A DNA stretch of 64,000 nucleotides from Rossellomorea vietnamensis (GTDB lineage: Bacteria; Bacillota; Bacilli; Bacillales; Bacillaceae_B): assembly GCF_008180615.1 (NCBI RefSeq), contig NZ_VTEH01000004.1, forward strand, positions 1 through 64,000, written 5' to 3'. Both the position numbers and the translations under genes were made by a program. Shown piece after piece: positions 54,568 to 62,884 of this stretch. Every line of letters begins with the position of its first letter. Within the stretch, counting starts at the first letter, position 1. A model generated the notes under the pieces. It was not told the origin of the DNA. It did not search any database and saw only the letters and a program-made list of their open reading frames with translations.

Positions 54568-55692
54568 ATGGCCAAAAATAAATCCAAACTCATCGTATTA
54601 GCCGTCATTCTCCTCGTATTCGCTGTTCTGAGTTATTTCATCGGATCGCGGGAGCCGAAAGTGTATCCCAATTATCTTTCAGAATCACCTGCACCGATGG
54701 GGACTAAAGCTGTTTTTACATACCTGCAGAACGAAATCGGCGAGACCGAAAGATGGAACTCTTCTCCGAATCTATTGGAAAAAGAAGAAGGTCAGCTGCT
54801 GATCATGATAGAGCCATTTTTTATTCCGGAGAGCGAAGAAACCAGGCAGTACCGGGAGTTCATGGAAGCAGGGAACACAATTCTTCTTTTTAAAACCAAT
54901 CCACAGGGCATGTTTGATTTAAAAACAGTTCAGGGTGGGATGGATGCTGAAGAAATAATCACCTTAAATGACAATCAGGATGAGAAAAAGAATGCACTTC
55001 TCCCGGCACCGATCCGGCTGGATGCTGCCGATGAAGATGAGGTGCTCATTTCAGATGAAGCTGGTCCGGTTGCATTGGAGCGTCCGGTCGGAGAAGGAAG
55101 CCTGATTGTGGCGACGGCTCCACAGTGGATGACGAACGATCTTATTTTAGAAGAAGATCATCTTCCGCTGGTTCTGTCACTCATTAACGAAAGCAGTCCG
55201 AGAACCATTCTGTTCGACGAATACATACACGGAGGAGAAAATGACGCTTCCGTGGTCACGCTGTACCCTAAATGGTTCCTCTTGCTGATGGTCCAGGGCA
55301 TGCTCCTCGCCATCCTATGGCTATGGTATCAAGGGAAACGTTTCGGTCCAGTGATGCAGGTCCGTGAAGAACACGTCCGCTTCAGTGATGAACGGATCAA
55401 AGCCCTGGCCGCCTGGCATTTAAGAGGAAAGAGATTCACAGATTCATTGAACATCCAGGCTGATTACGTGAAACTGCTGCTTCAGGAAAAATGGGGCATC
55501 CCGTATTCCAGGGAGTGGACGGACAGCACCGGAGGACTTTCGCGAAAATGGACGTCGGCCGATGAACAGGAAATCAACCGGTTTGCAGAGGGATTGTCAG
55601 CTGCTTTGGAAAAAGAAACATTGAGCAAGCAGGAATACTTATTATGGTCCAAAAAATTGGATCGACTCAGGAAAGAGGTGGAGGAAGGATGA
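54568..55692 (+). CDS. DUF4350 membrane-anchored protein
   Basis: A 374-residue protein with AAGGAGGAG upstream. N-terminal helix (8-26), an extracytoplasmic DUF4350 domain (about 30-220) with a Rossmann-like ligand fold, then a second helix (about 230-252) and a cytosolic tail. It overlaps the MoxR gene by 4 bp (ATGA), so the products are made together. Confidence 0.85.
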   Translation: MAKNKSKLIVLAVILLVFAVLSYFIGSREPKVYPNYLSESPAPMGTKAVFTYLQNEIGETERWNSSPNLLEKEEGQLLIMIEPFFIPESEETRQYREFMEAGNTILLFKTNPQGMFDLKTVQGGMDAEEIITLNDNQDEKKNALLPAPIRLDAADEDEVLISDEAGPVALERPVGEGSLIVATAPQWMTNDLILEEDHLPLVLSLINESSPRTILFDEYIHGGENDASVVTLYPKWFLLLMVQGMLLAILWLWYQGKRFGPVMQVREEHVRFSDERIKALAAWHLRGKRFTDSLNIQADYVKLLLQEKWGIPYSREWTDSTGGLSRKWTSADEQEINRFAEGLSAALEKETLSKQEYLLWSKKLDRLRKEVEEG

Positions 55693-56618
55693 AGCCAGAA
55701 TTAGCATCCTTACTAGAAAAATATGAAAGCCGGATCTTAGGGCAGGGAACCAACCTGCGCCTGCTTCTATCAGCGATATTGGCAGGAGGACACGTCTTAA
55801 TTGAAGGGGTGCCGGGGACCGGGAAAACACAAATGGTCCGAACGCTGGCAAGCCTTCTTGGCGGAAAATTCAGCCGCATCCAGTTCACACCGGATCTGCT
55901 GCCGAGTGATATCACAGGAAGCACGATTTACAACATGAAAGACAGTTCATTCCAAACACTGAAAGGACCAATTTTCACTAACATCCTTTTAGCGGACGAA
56001 ATCAACCGGACGCCGGCCAAAACACAGGCCGCTCTTTTAGAAGCTATGGAAGAAAAACAAGTGACAATCCAGGGCGAAACGTACGCCCTTCCCGAAGTCT
56101 TCTTCGTGGTCGCGACCCAGAATCCAATTGAATTCGAAGGAACCTATCCTCTGCCAGAGGCTCAGCAGGACCGCTTTCTGTTCAAGTTGAACATTGAATT
56201 CCCTGAGCTTGAAGAAGAAAAACGAGTACTGAGATCCGTGATTGAAGGAGTTTTCGGCGGAGGTTCAGTAGAGCCGGCATTGAGCACGGAAGACTTTGCA
56301 AGCATCCGAAGAGAAGTTCAAGAAGTCACGATCAGCGAAAGTGTGCTGGATTATATCATGAAAATTGTCCGAAAGACGAGGGACACGGAATCCATCCGTT
56401 TCGGTGCTTCCACAAGGGCGGCGATTTCCATTGGAAAAGCAGCGCAGGCCTGGGCGTACATGGCGGGCCGGGATTATGTCACTCCTGACGATATCAAAAT
56501 CACCGCACGTCCGGCTTTAAGACACAGAATCCAAATCTCGCCGCACATGGAATTGGAGGGAGCAACGGTTGATACAATCATTGAAGAACTTGTGGGGGCG
56601 GTTCCTGTTCCGCGATAA
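55689..56618 (+). CDS. MoxR-family AAA+ ATPase
   Basis: A 309-residue protein from the ATG at 55689 (GGAGGAAGG upstream); the ATG at 55644 is inside the previous gene. Walker A G-V-P-G-T-G-K-T-Q, Walker B L-L-A-D-E-I-N-R-T, sensor 1 V-A-T-Q-N-P-I-E and the AAA lid with R-F-G-A-S-T-R. MoxR proteins act as chaperones that mature or insert cofactors in partner complexes, here most likely with the vWA-like DUF58 protein. Confidence 0.93.
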   Translation: MKPELASLLEKYESRILGQGTNLRLLLSAILAGGHVLIEGVPGTGKTQMVRTLASLLGGKFSRIQFTPDLLPSDITGSTIYNMKDSSFQTLKGPIFTNILLADEINRTPAKTQAALLEAMEEKQVTIQGETYALPEVFFVVATQNPIEFEGTYPLPEAQQDRFLFKLNIEFPELEEEKRVLRSVIEGVFGGGSVEPALSTEDFASIRREVQEVTISESVLDYIMKIVRKTRDTESIRFGASTRAAISIGKAAQAWAYMAGRDYVTPDDIKITARPALRHRIQISPHMELEGATVDTIIEELVGAVPVPR

Positions 56619-57924
56619 AGGAATCCTGCCCACGGGAAGATTAATCGCTTCATGGGCCTTGTTTTCCGCCCTCTTGCTTCTGGGAGCCTTTTTCGGCATC
56701 ACATGGACGCTGATTTTCACGCTAAATGGGCTGTTTCTTCTGCTAAGCTTGAGTGATCTGCTGTTTTCTCCCCGGAAAAATGAGATCTCGGTCACAAGGG
56801 AAACTCCTGGAGAAATGGAGCGTGGACTGAAGTATGATGTCTCGGTTCGAATAACAAGCGGTTCGGAAAATCGTTTTTCTTTTAAAATGACAGACGGCTT
56901 GCCTCAGTCATTCCAAACCAGCTTTCCTTTAAGAGGAACTGCCGGGGAAGGGACTTCTCCGTTTCTCTATAAAACAAGCGCGCCGGTCAGAGGGAGGTAC
57001 GATATAGAAAAGCTTTACCTGCGCTACCGTAGCAAGCTGGGTTTATGGGAAAAACAAAAAACGTTCACAATAGAAGAAAGCGTGAAAGTCATTCCAGATT
57101 TGACCGATACGAAACGGTTTTTGGAAAATGCGCAGCAATTCCTCCTTTATGAGGGCTTGAAAATCCGCAAAATGAAAAGCGGAGCCGGGGAATTTTCAAA
57201 GATCAGAAATTATGCGGTCGGAGATGATCCGCGGAAAATCAACTGGCGCCAAACGGCCAAGCTACAGGAAGTCATGACGAATGAGTATGAGCCGGAGCAT
57301 GGAAAATATATTACCGTATTGATCGACTGCGGCCGGATGATGGGAGCAGAACTTACGAAAGGAAACCGCCTGGAAAGAGCATTGGAAGCGGCCATGACAG
57401 TGAGTGCGGCCGCTTTGCAAAAAGGCGATTACGTTTCGGTCCTCGCGTTTTCGAAGGATGTCAAAGTCTTCGTTCCGCCGGCAAAAGGAATGGCTCACCT
57501 GCAGACGATTCTTCAAAGCATTTATAACCTGGAAGTGGATTCAGCAGAATCAAATTACGCCGCTGTGCTCAGCTACCTGCAAACTGTCCAGAAAAAACGC
57601 AGTCTGCTGCTTTTGTTCAGTGATGTCGGATCCTTCCTTCACGAAGGAGGCGCCTTGACTTATCTGCAGCGCCTGCGTCAGCGCCATCTATTTTTGATGC
57701 TCGGTATCGAAGACCGGACACTTTTAGATCGAGCGGGAGAGGACCCTCAGTCTGTTAAAAATACAATGGTCAAAAGCATGGCACAGCAGCAGCTTCTGAT
57801 TAAGAAGCGGGAAAAGGTGAAATGGGAAAAAAGAGGCCTCCAAATGGCGGAGGCCCGGGAAGAGAAACTCGCGGCAAGCGCGGTTTCCCACTATATCGAT
57901 ATCATGAACCGGGGACTGCTGTAG
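56569..57924 (+). CDS. DUF58 / vWA-like membrane protein
   Basis: A 451-residue protein with a TTG start inside the end of the MoxR gene (50-bp overlap) and a GGAGGG site 8 bp upstream, so the overlap is real. Two N-terminal helices (about 23-62), then DUF58 with R-N-Y-A-V-G-D-D-P-R-K-I-N-W-R followed by a vWA-type fold (V-L-I-D-C-G-R-M-M). It pairs with MoxR. Its 3' end overlaps the convergent SpoIIM-like gene by 23 bp. Confidence 0.9.
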   Translation: MIQSLKNLWGRFLFRDKGILPTGRLIASWALFSALLLLGAFFGITWTLIFTLNGLFLLLSLSDLLFSPRKNEISVTRETPGEMERGLKYDVSVRITSGSENRFSFKMTDGLPQSFQTSFPLRGTAGEGTSPFLYKTSAPVRGRYDIEKLYLRYRSKLGLWEKQKTFTIEESVKVIPDLTDTKRFLENAQQFLLYEGLKIRKMKSGAGEFSKIRNYAVGDDPRKINWRQTAKLQEVMTNEYEPEHGKYITVLIDCGRMMGAELTKGNRLERALEAAMTVSAAALQKGDYVSVLAFSKDVKVFVPPAKGMAHLQTILQSIYNLEVDSAESNYAAVLSYLQTVQKKRSLLLLFSDVGSFLHEGGALTYLQRLRQRHLFLMLGIEDRTLLDRAGEDPQSVKNTMVKSMAQQQLLIKKREKVKWEKRGLQMAEAREEKLAASAVSHYIDIMNRGLL

Positions 57925-58879
57925 GTTTTCTCTTCAGCAGCATCGTCCCGATCAGGACATAAAGAATCAAACCAATGACAGTCAAACCGGCAATCAGATA
58001 CTTTGCCTCCAGGGACAGAGTCGAAGGTGTGATGAAGCCCTCGATGATCCCGGCTATCACAAACAGCGGTATGGTTCCCAGAAGCAGCAGGACAGATCGT
58101 TTTGCCTGCTGCTTTAATACATATCCGCGTGAATAAGCACCGGGAACAAAAAGCTTATAGCCCATGAGAAGCCCGGCACCTCCGGCAATGAAAATCGCGG
58201 TCAGCTCGATCATGCCGTGGGGAACGATGTAGGCCCAGAATTCATAGCTTTTTCCGTAGTGCCAGAATAGTGCGGCAATCGCACCGACAATGATTCCGTT
58301 ATATATCAGCACATAGACGGTCAACAGGCCGAATGTGATTCCGCCGGCAAACGCGAGGAAAGCCACTTGAATATTGTTCGTCATAATGGTGGCCGACATC
58401 ATCGGCGAATCGACCTCGCCTTCATTTTCGCCGAGCCTGTCAGGATCAAAGCTTTGCGCAATATTTTCCGGAAGGACAGAATAAACATGCAGCGGGTCAT
58501 CGGCTACTGCAAAAAAGCTCCCCAATCCGCCGATGGTAAACAGGATCATAGCAACGGCAATCATCTTCCACTGCTGAAGGAACAGCCCGATGAACGTGAC
58601 ACCGAAGAAATGCCGGATCTGCTTCAGACTGGAAACTTGGTCACGGTAAAGAAGATTATGAGATTTAGAGACGAGTTCGTTCAAGTAAGGTGTGACTTCT
58701 TCCTGGGGATAATAGGTCTGGCTGTATGAGAGATTCTGTGCGGCTTTCTGATAAAGCCGGCTGAAGCGGTTGATGTCGGCTCCTTTTATCTTGCTCTTTC
58801 GCTTATGCATTGTGGCTATCAGATCCTCCAGCTCTTTCCAATCCTGGCGGTGATGCTGGATGAATTGCCTTGAGTTCAT
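57902..58879 (-). CDS. SpoIIM-family (DUF95) membrane protein
   Basis: A 325-residue protein from ATG 58879 with AGCAGGTG upstream; an ATG at 58936 is less supported. N-terminal soluble helices (about 1-95), then six to seven membrane segments with F-A-G-G-I-T-F-G-L and I-V-P-H-G-M-I-E-L-T, the core of PF01944. SpoIIM itself belongs to the peptidoglycan-degrading engulfment complex, but paralogs next to MoxR/DUF58/RDD genes, like this one, have no known role. It is convergent with the DUF58 gene. Confidence 0.88.
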   Translation of the reverse strand: MNSRQFIQHHRQDWKELEDLIATMHKRKSKIKGADINRFSRLYQKAAQNLSYSQTYYPQEEVTPYLNELVSKSHNLLYRDQVSSLKQIRHFFGVTFIGLFLQQWKMIAVAMILFTIGGLGSFFAVADDPLHVYSVLPENIAQSFDPDRLGENEGEVDSPMMSATIMTNNIQVAFLAFAGGITFGLLTVYVLIYNGIIVGAIAALFWHYGKSYEFWAYIVPHGMIELTAIFIAGGAGLLMGYKLFVPGAYSRGYVLKQQAKRSVLLLLGTIPLFVIAGIIEGFITPSTLSLEAKYLIAGLTVIGLILYVLIGTMLLKRKPTAVPGS

Positions 58880-58964
58880 TAAAACACCTGCTTTTAGTAG
58901 TTTTCTAGTATAAAGGGATTTAAGATAATCCATCATTATCCAAACAATTCAACTAAGTTATCCA

Positions 58965-59084
58965 CGGCCAGCGTCCAGCCCCTAGGGGTCAAATAACCCT
59001 CATAGAATAAAAGGAATAGCGCCTTTTTTTCTATGAGGAACATTTGCCTGTCGGAGCTAACCAGGGCGCTTGCGCTTTTGTTCT
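58965..59084 (+). repeat. Third full copy of the large Bacillaceae-type hairpin repeat
   Basis: Inner stem CCCTCATAGAA (58998-59008) pairs with TTCTATGAGG (59029-59038). The outer parts AGCCCCTAGGGG and GGGCGCTTGCGCTTTTG are conserved. It lies in the divergent spacer between the SpoIIM-like and RDD genes, not at a gene end. Confidence 0.85.
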
Positions 59085-59157
59085 AGGAATTAGACAATTA
59101 TTGGATGGTTCCGTCATCCCTATTATAGTACAAATTTAAGGAAATGAGGAATCAGAA

Positions 59158-59967
59158 ATGCAAGAAGAACAGGTTGATATAAAAACCCCCGAATATGTAT
59201 CCCTTCAATTCCAAGCGGCAGGGCTCGGAAGCAGGGCCGCTGCCTTCCTAATCGATCAGCTGCTCCTTGCCATCATCAATTTTGCCGTGATCATCGGCCT
59301 TGTATTGTTTATGGATTTGCAGAGCAGTTATATCTATTTCTTCGAAGAATCGCCGATCAGCTCAGGAGCGATTGCCATCACAGTAATCGTGTTGTTTGTG
59401 ATCAACTGGGGGTACTTTTTCGCTTATGAATTTTTTTCAGGAGGAAAGACACTGGGGAAATCGATTATCGGAATCCGGGTGATCCAGGATAACGGCCAAA
59501 GCATCACCCTTTTATCGAGCTTCATCCGAAATCTTTTGCGAATCATTGATATGCTGCCGTTCTATTATATTGTCGGCATGCTGATGATTTTCTTTCATGG
59601 AAAGCACAAGCGCCTGGGAGATTTGACTGCCGGGACCGTTGTGGTTCATGAAAGAAAGAAAAAATCGAAGAGAAAGACCGGTATCGAAAAAGTAATAGCT
59701 TCAAGAGGGTTGAGCCGAAACAGCGTCACATTCGAGGAAGGATCATTAAAGCCGCTGCAGGCAAAAGAGTGGAAACTCCTCAAAACCTATACCCAGCGCT
59801 TTACCGGAGTCGAACAGAATCAAAGGCTGGTCCTCACGAAGCAAGTCGCAGAAATCATCCTGCCGAAAATCGGGATGGAAATCGAAAGACAAACAGAAGA
59901 AGAGCTCGAAAATATCCTCCTCGTCATCTACCTTAACATGAAAGATGAGTGGGAATTTGAACTTTGA
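59158..59967 (+). CDS. RDD-family membrane protein
   Basis: A 269-residue protein with GAGGAA before the ATG. The R-x-x-A-F-L-I-D signature (G-S-R-A-A-A-F-L-I-D-Q, about 24-34), three hydrophobic helices and G-K-S-I-I-G-I-R-V, then the R-x-x-D-M-L-P-F end of the RDD domain. A soluble tail of about 100 residues follows. RDD proteins may be ion/H+ antiporters; in MoxR clusters their role is unknown. Confidence 0.88.
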   Translation: MQEEQVDIKTPEYVSLQFQAAGLGSRAAAFLIDQLLLAIINFAVIIGLVLFMDLQSSYIYFFEESPISSGAIAITVIVLFVINWGYFFAYEFFSGGKTLGKSIIGIRVIQDNGQSITLLSSFIRNLLRIIDMLPFYYIVGMLMIFFHGKHKRLGDLTAGTVVVHERKKKSKRKTGIEKVIASRGLSRNSVTFEEGSLKPLQAKEWKLLKTYTQRFTGVEQNQRLVLTKQVAEIILPKIGMEIERQTEEELENILLVIYLNMKDEWEFEL

Positions 59968-59980
59968 TCGTTTATCGCAT

Positions 59981-60024
59981 TAAGCCCAAAGAGGGAGTGA
60001 TCCTCGTTGGGCTTTGACTTTTTA
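59981..60024 (+). terminator. Terminator of the RDD gene
   Basis: AAGCCCAAAGAGG pairs with CCTCGTTGGGCTT, then GACTTTTTATAAT. It may derive from a diverged GGGACAGTCCC-type repeat (GCATTAAGC start). Confidence 0.8.
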
Positions 60025-60049
60025 TAATAGTAACAGGGACAGACGGAAA

Positions 60050-60475
60050 GCCCTCTCTGGTGACCGACGCAGCTCCAACTTCGTACATATCTCAGCAAAA
60101 ATCTATCGCTCCCGACCGAAACAGGCCCAACATCTTACATATCTCAGTGAAAATCCATCGCTCCCGACCGATGTGACCCCAACCTCATACATATCTCAAT
60201 AATAAAGGACCCCTCCCGACCGAAGCAGTCCCAACATCGTACATATCTCAACAAAAATCTATCGCTCCCGACCGAAGCAGGCCCAACATCGTACATATCT
60301 CAGTGAAAATCCGCCGCTCCCGGCCGAAGCAGGCCAAACATCGTACATATCTCAGTGAAAATTCGCCGCTCCCGACCGAAGCAGGCCCAACATCGTACAT
60401 ATCTCAGCACAAATCCACCGCTCCCGACCGAAGCGGCACCAAAATTATATACATCCACAACAAAACTCCCCACGC
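60050..60475 (-). repeat. Eight tandem 52-bp units of the GAGATATGTA family, inverted orientation
   Basis: TACATATCTCA (reverse complement TGAGATATGTA) recurs at 60084, 60136, 60188, 60240, 60292, 60344 and 60396, exactly 52 bp apart, with a degenerate copy at 60450. Each unit also has GCTCCCGACCGAAGCAGGCC. The family matches the three units at 299-430 and shares its core with the 53-bp array. No gene is supported in 60025-60560. Confidence 0.93.
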
Positions 60476-60496
60476 CTGCCCGAAGTAACAGTAATT

Positions 60497-60539
60497 AAAA
60501 GAGCAGAAAAGGGAAAGACCTTCCCTTTTCTGCTCTTTA
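60497..60539. terminator. Bidirectional terminator ending the exopolysaccharide operon
   Basis: AAAGAGCAGAAAAGGGAAAG pairs with CTTCCCTTTTCTGCTCTTT, with A-rich and T-rich flanks. It is 25 bp beyond the minus-strand deacetylase stop. Confidence 0.9.
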
Positions 60540-60563
60540 AACCATTTGCCAGTCAGCTTTATG

Positions 60564-61526
60564 CTATTGCTCCACATAGTATTTAAACGTTTCAAGGTCG
60601 ACATCATGATAAATCTGGTACCTTGGAATCTCGTAAAGATGGTGGTCTCTTGTCGCAGCTTCATCTACAACGGTAAACGCCATCTTGAAACCGAGCTCTT
60701 TCAGAACGCTGATGGTGTCTGGGGAATATTCGCCGTAGGGATAAGCGAAAGCAAGGTTTTCTCCGTTGAGGTTATGGATACTGGTTTTAAGGTCGTTATA
60801 GATATCATCTTGAGATTTTGCCACCAGGTAGGAAGGATGATTTCCCCACTCATCCACCGGTTTGTTTTCGTCCCTTTTATGGTAGTTGTAAGTGTGGCTT
60901 TGATAATCGAACACATCGCAGCTCTTCTCCATTTCTTTCTTGCTGAGGTATTGCGAAAGTTTAGGAGAGAAGGAGTATCTCTTATTCGTGATTGCTCCCG
61001 TTACGATGAAATTCGCGGCCTTGAACCCATACTTTTTCATAATCGGGTAGGCTTCCTCGTAGTTGTCTTTGAAACCATCGTCAAAAGTGAGGACCACACT
61101 CTTATCAGGAACATCAATCTCTCCATTTAAAAAAGCGTAAAGCTCTTTAAGAGTGAGCGTCTCATAGCCATTATCATGCAGGTACTTCATATGTTTCGCA
61201 AATTCCTCCGTAAACACAATCATCGAGTTCACTTCTCCATCGATATAGTGGGCTTTTTCCATGTCCTCCTGGCTCAGGATGCGGTGATAGGTAAGGATGG
61301 GGATGGAGTCCGCTTCATCTCCATCGAATGCAAATTCCCGCACCTCCATCTCAGAGCCTCTCACGCACGCTTCCATTTCCGCCTTCTCTACAGCAGGAAA
61401 GACACCGTCGTGTTCTTCCGCCAGCAGGGAATATTCTTCGATCGTTAGGCTGAATCCGACCGCAATGATGCTCAATAAGGTGAAAAAACCGACGGCAAAT
61501 GCTGTTTTTCCAAAGGTGTTTTTCAT
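60564..61526 (-). CDS. Polysaccharide deacetylase (NodB/CE4; PgaB/IcaB-like role)
   Basis: A 320-residue protein. ATG 61526 overlaps the synthase stop (ATGA); the longer frame start at 61547 lies inside that gene. An N-terminal signal anchor (about 10-30) places it outside the membrane. The NodB core shows T-F-D-D-G-F-K-D-N (metal and base aspartates), S-H-T-Y-N-Y-H (metal histidines) and A-Y-P-Y-G-E-Y. It probably removes N-acetyl groups from the polymer made by the neighbouring GT2, as IcaB/PgaB do for poly-N-acetylglucosamine. Confidence 0.9.
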   Translation of the reverse strand: MKNTFGKTAFAVGFFTLLSIIAVGFSLTIEEYSLLAEEHDGVFPAVEKAEMEACVRGSEMEVREFAFDGDEADSIPILTYHRILSQEDMEKAHYIDGEVNSMIVFTEEFAKHMKYLHDNGYETLTLKELYAFLNGEIDVPDKSVVLTFDDGFKDNYEEAYPIMKKYGFKAANFIVTGAITNKRYSFSPKLSQYLSKKEMEKSCDVFDYQSHTYNYHKRDENKPVDEWGNHPSYLVAKSQDDIYNDLKTSIHNLNGENLAFAYPYGEYSPDTISVLKELGFKMAFTVVDEAATRDHHLYEIPRYQIYHDVDLETFKYYVEQ

Positions 61527-62872
61527 GCTCTTTCGACTCCTTTCCAAGCGACTTTTCCGGATCTTTCAAGCTTATCCCAGGCGTGTGGGCTGTGAAAGTA
61601 GGCCAAGGTTCCATACACAACGAACGATAAGTTGATCAGCATTCGAAACACGATGATATCAACCGGCAGGAAGAGTATAAATCTCAGCAGATCCTTCTTT
61701 GAAAATCGCAATCCATGCAGGTAGCTGACAAACATGGTCGTCAAGCTTTGATAGATGAACAGAAGGAAGGCGCCTGACATCAGCATTAGCAGCAACGTGA
61801 GCTGGCCGCCGTTCATATAAAGCATCAGGGGAGTTAGCAATACCGGAAACGCGCTGAGTGTACCGATCATAAACTGATCAACCAAGAAGAACACCGAAAA
61901 CGTTTTAGGCAGCTTCCGGAAAAAATCCTTCCGATAATAAATCAGGCAGTCAATGAAAGCTTTCTGCCAGCGGACTCTCTGTTTGAACATGTTTTTCAGT
62001 GTGCTCGGGCATTCCGTGTAGCAGAGAGCAGTGGGAACAAAAATGATGCTCTCCTTGCTGCCGCGTTCTTTGATCCATTTATGAAGCTTGAGAGTGATAT
62101 CCATGTCTTCTCCGACCGTCTTCCGGAATCCTTTTATACCAAAAAGAGTTTCTCGCCTGAACGCCCCGAAGGCTCCGGCAATGACGGTGATTGAATTCAT
62201 TGCTGCCTGTGCTCTTTTATGTAAGTAAAAAGAAGACAAGTACTGCAGGAACTGAAATTTAATGACATTGTTGACTTTAAGGGTGGGTTTCAGATTTTCC
62301 AGAGAGCCGTTGAACGCTTGTGAAATCAACACATTTCCTCCGCAGGCCACGACGCCCTTTCTCTGGAAGGCGGAATTCATTTCGTTCAGCGAGTTTTTTT
62401 CTAAAATACTGTCGGCATCAAGAGTAATGACAACTTCTTTTTCGCTGAAATTAATGCCCGCATTCAGGGAGTCCGCTTTTCCTCCATTTTTCTTGTTGAT
62501 GACAAAGATGGAGGGATACTTCTGCGATTGATAAAAAGCGGTGACTCTTTCATGCTTCAGCCGGGTGTCGACCATACGGGTCGCGGGTTTCAGCAGGAGA
62601 GCCTCATTTAAAACTTCCAGCGTCCGGTCCTTCGAGCCGTCATTAACGATAAGAAGCTCAGCGTCCTCATAGGCAACCCGGTTGAATCCCCCGATGCAGT
62701 TCTCAATGACCTTTTCCTCATTATAAGCAGGGACAATGACAGAAAAACTGTGCATCTTCGTGATCTTGTTCTTATGTTTATTTTCATCCTTGAACAGGGG
62801 GATCAGGACATATAGAGTTTGAAATAGGACAAAAGATAAAAACACGGCAAACGTGATATAAAGCAAAGTCAT
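61523..62872 (-). CDS. Processive GT2 glycosyltransferase (IcaA/PgaC-like polysaccharide synthase)
   Basis: A 449-residue membrane protein with AAGGAGG before the ATG. One N-terminal helix, the GT-A domain with V-P-A-Y-N-E-E, N-D-G-S-K-D-R, D-A-D-S (D-x-D), G-E-D-M-D-I and Q-R-V-R-W (the processive Q-x-x-R-W), then three to four C-terminal helices. It builds and extrudes a beta-linked polymer, most likely poly-N-acetylglucosamine-like given the deacetylase. Middle gene of a tight operon. Confidence 0.9.
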   Translation of the reverse strand: MTLLYITFAVFLSFVLFQTLYVLIPLFKDENKHKNKITKMHSFSVIVPAYNEEKVIENCIGGFNRVAYEDAELLIVNDGSKDRTLEVLNEALLLKPATRMVDTRLKHERVTAFYQSQKYPSIFVINKKNGGKADSLNAGINFSEKEVVITLDADSILEKNSLNEMNSAFQRKGVVACGGNVLISQAFNGSLENLKPTLKVNNVIKFQFLQYLSSFYLHKRAQAAMNSITVIAGAFGAFRRETLFGIKGFRKTVGEDMDITLKLHKWIKERGSKESIIFVPTALCYTECPSTLKNMFKQRVRWQKAFIDCLIYYRKDFFRKLPKTFSVFFLVDQFMIGTLSAFPVLLTPLMLYMNGGQLTLLLMLMSGAFLLFIYQSLTTMFVSYLHGLRFSKKDLLRFILFLPVDIIVFRMLINLSFVVYGTLAYFHSPHAWDKLERSGKVAWKGVERA

Positions 62873-62884
62873 TGTTTTTCCTCC

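Noticed and set aside
60014..60488. Two short plus frames over the 52-bp array
   Set aside because: They are repeat-derived; the 52-bp period shifts frame each unit, and no start signals are seen.
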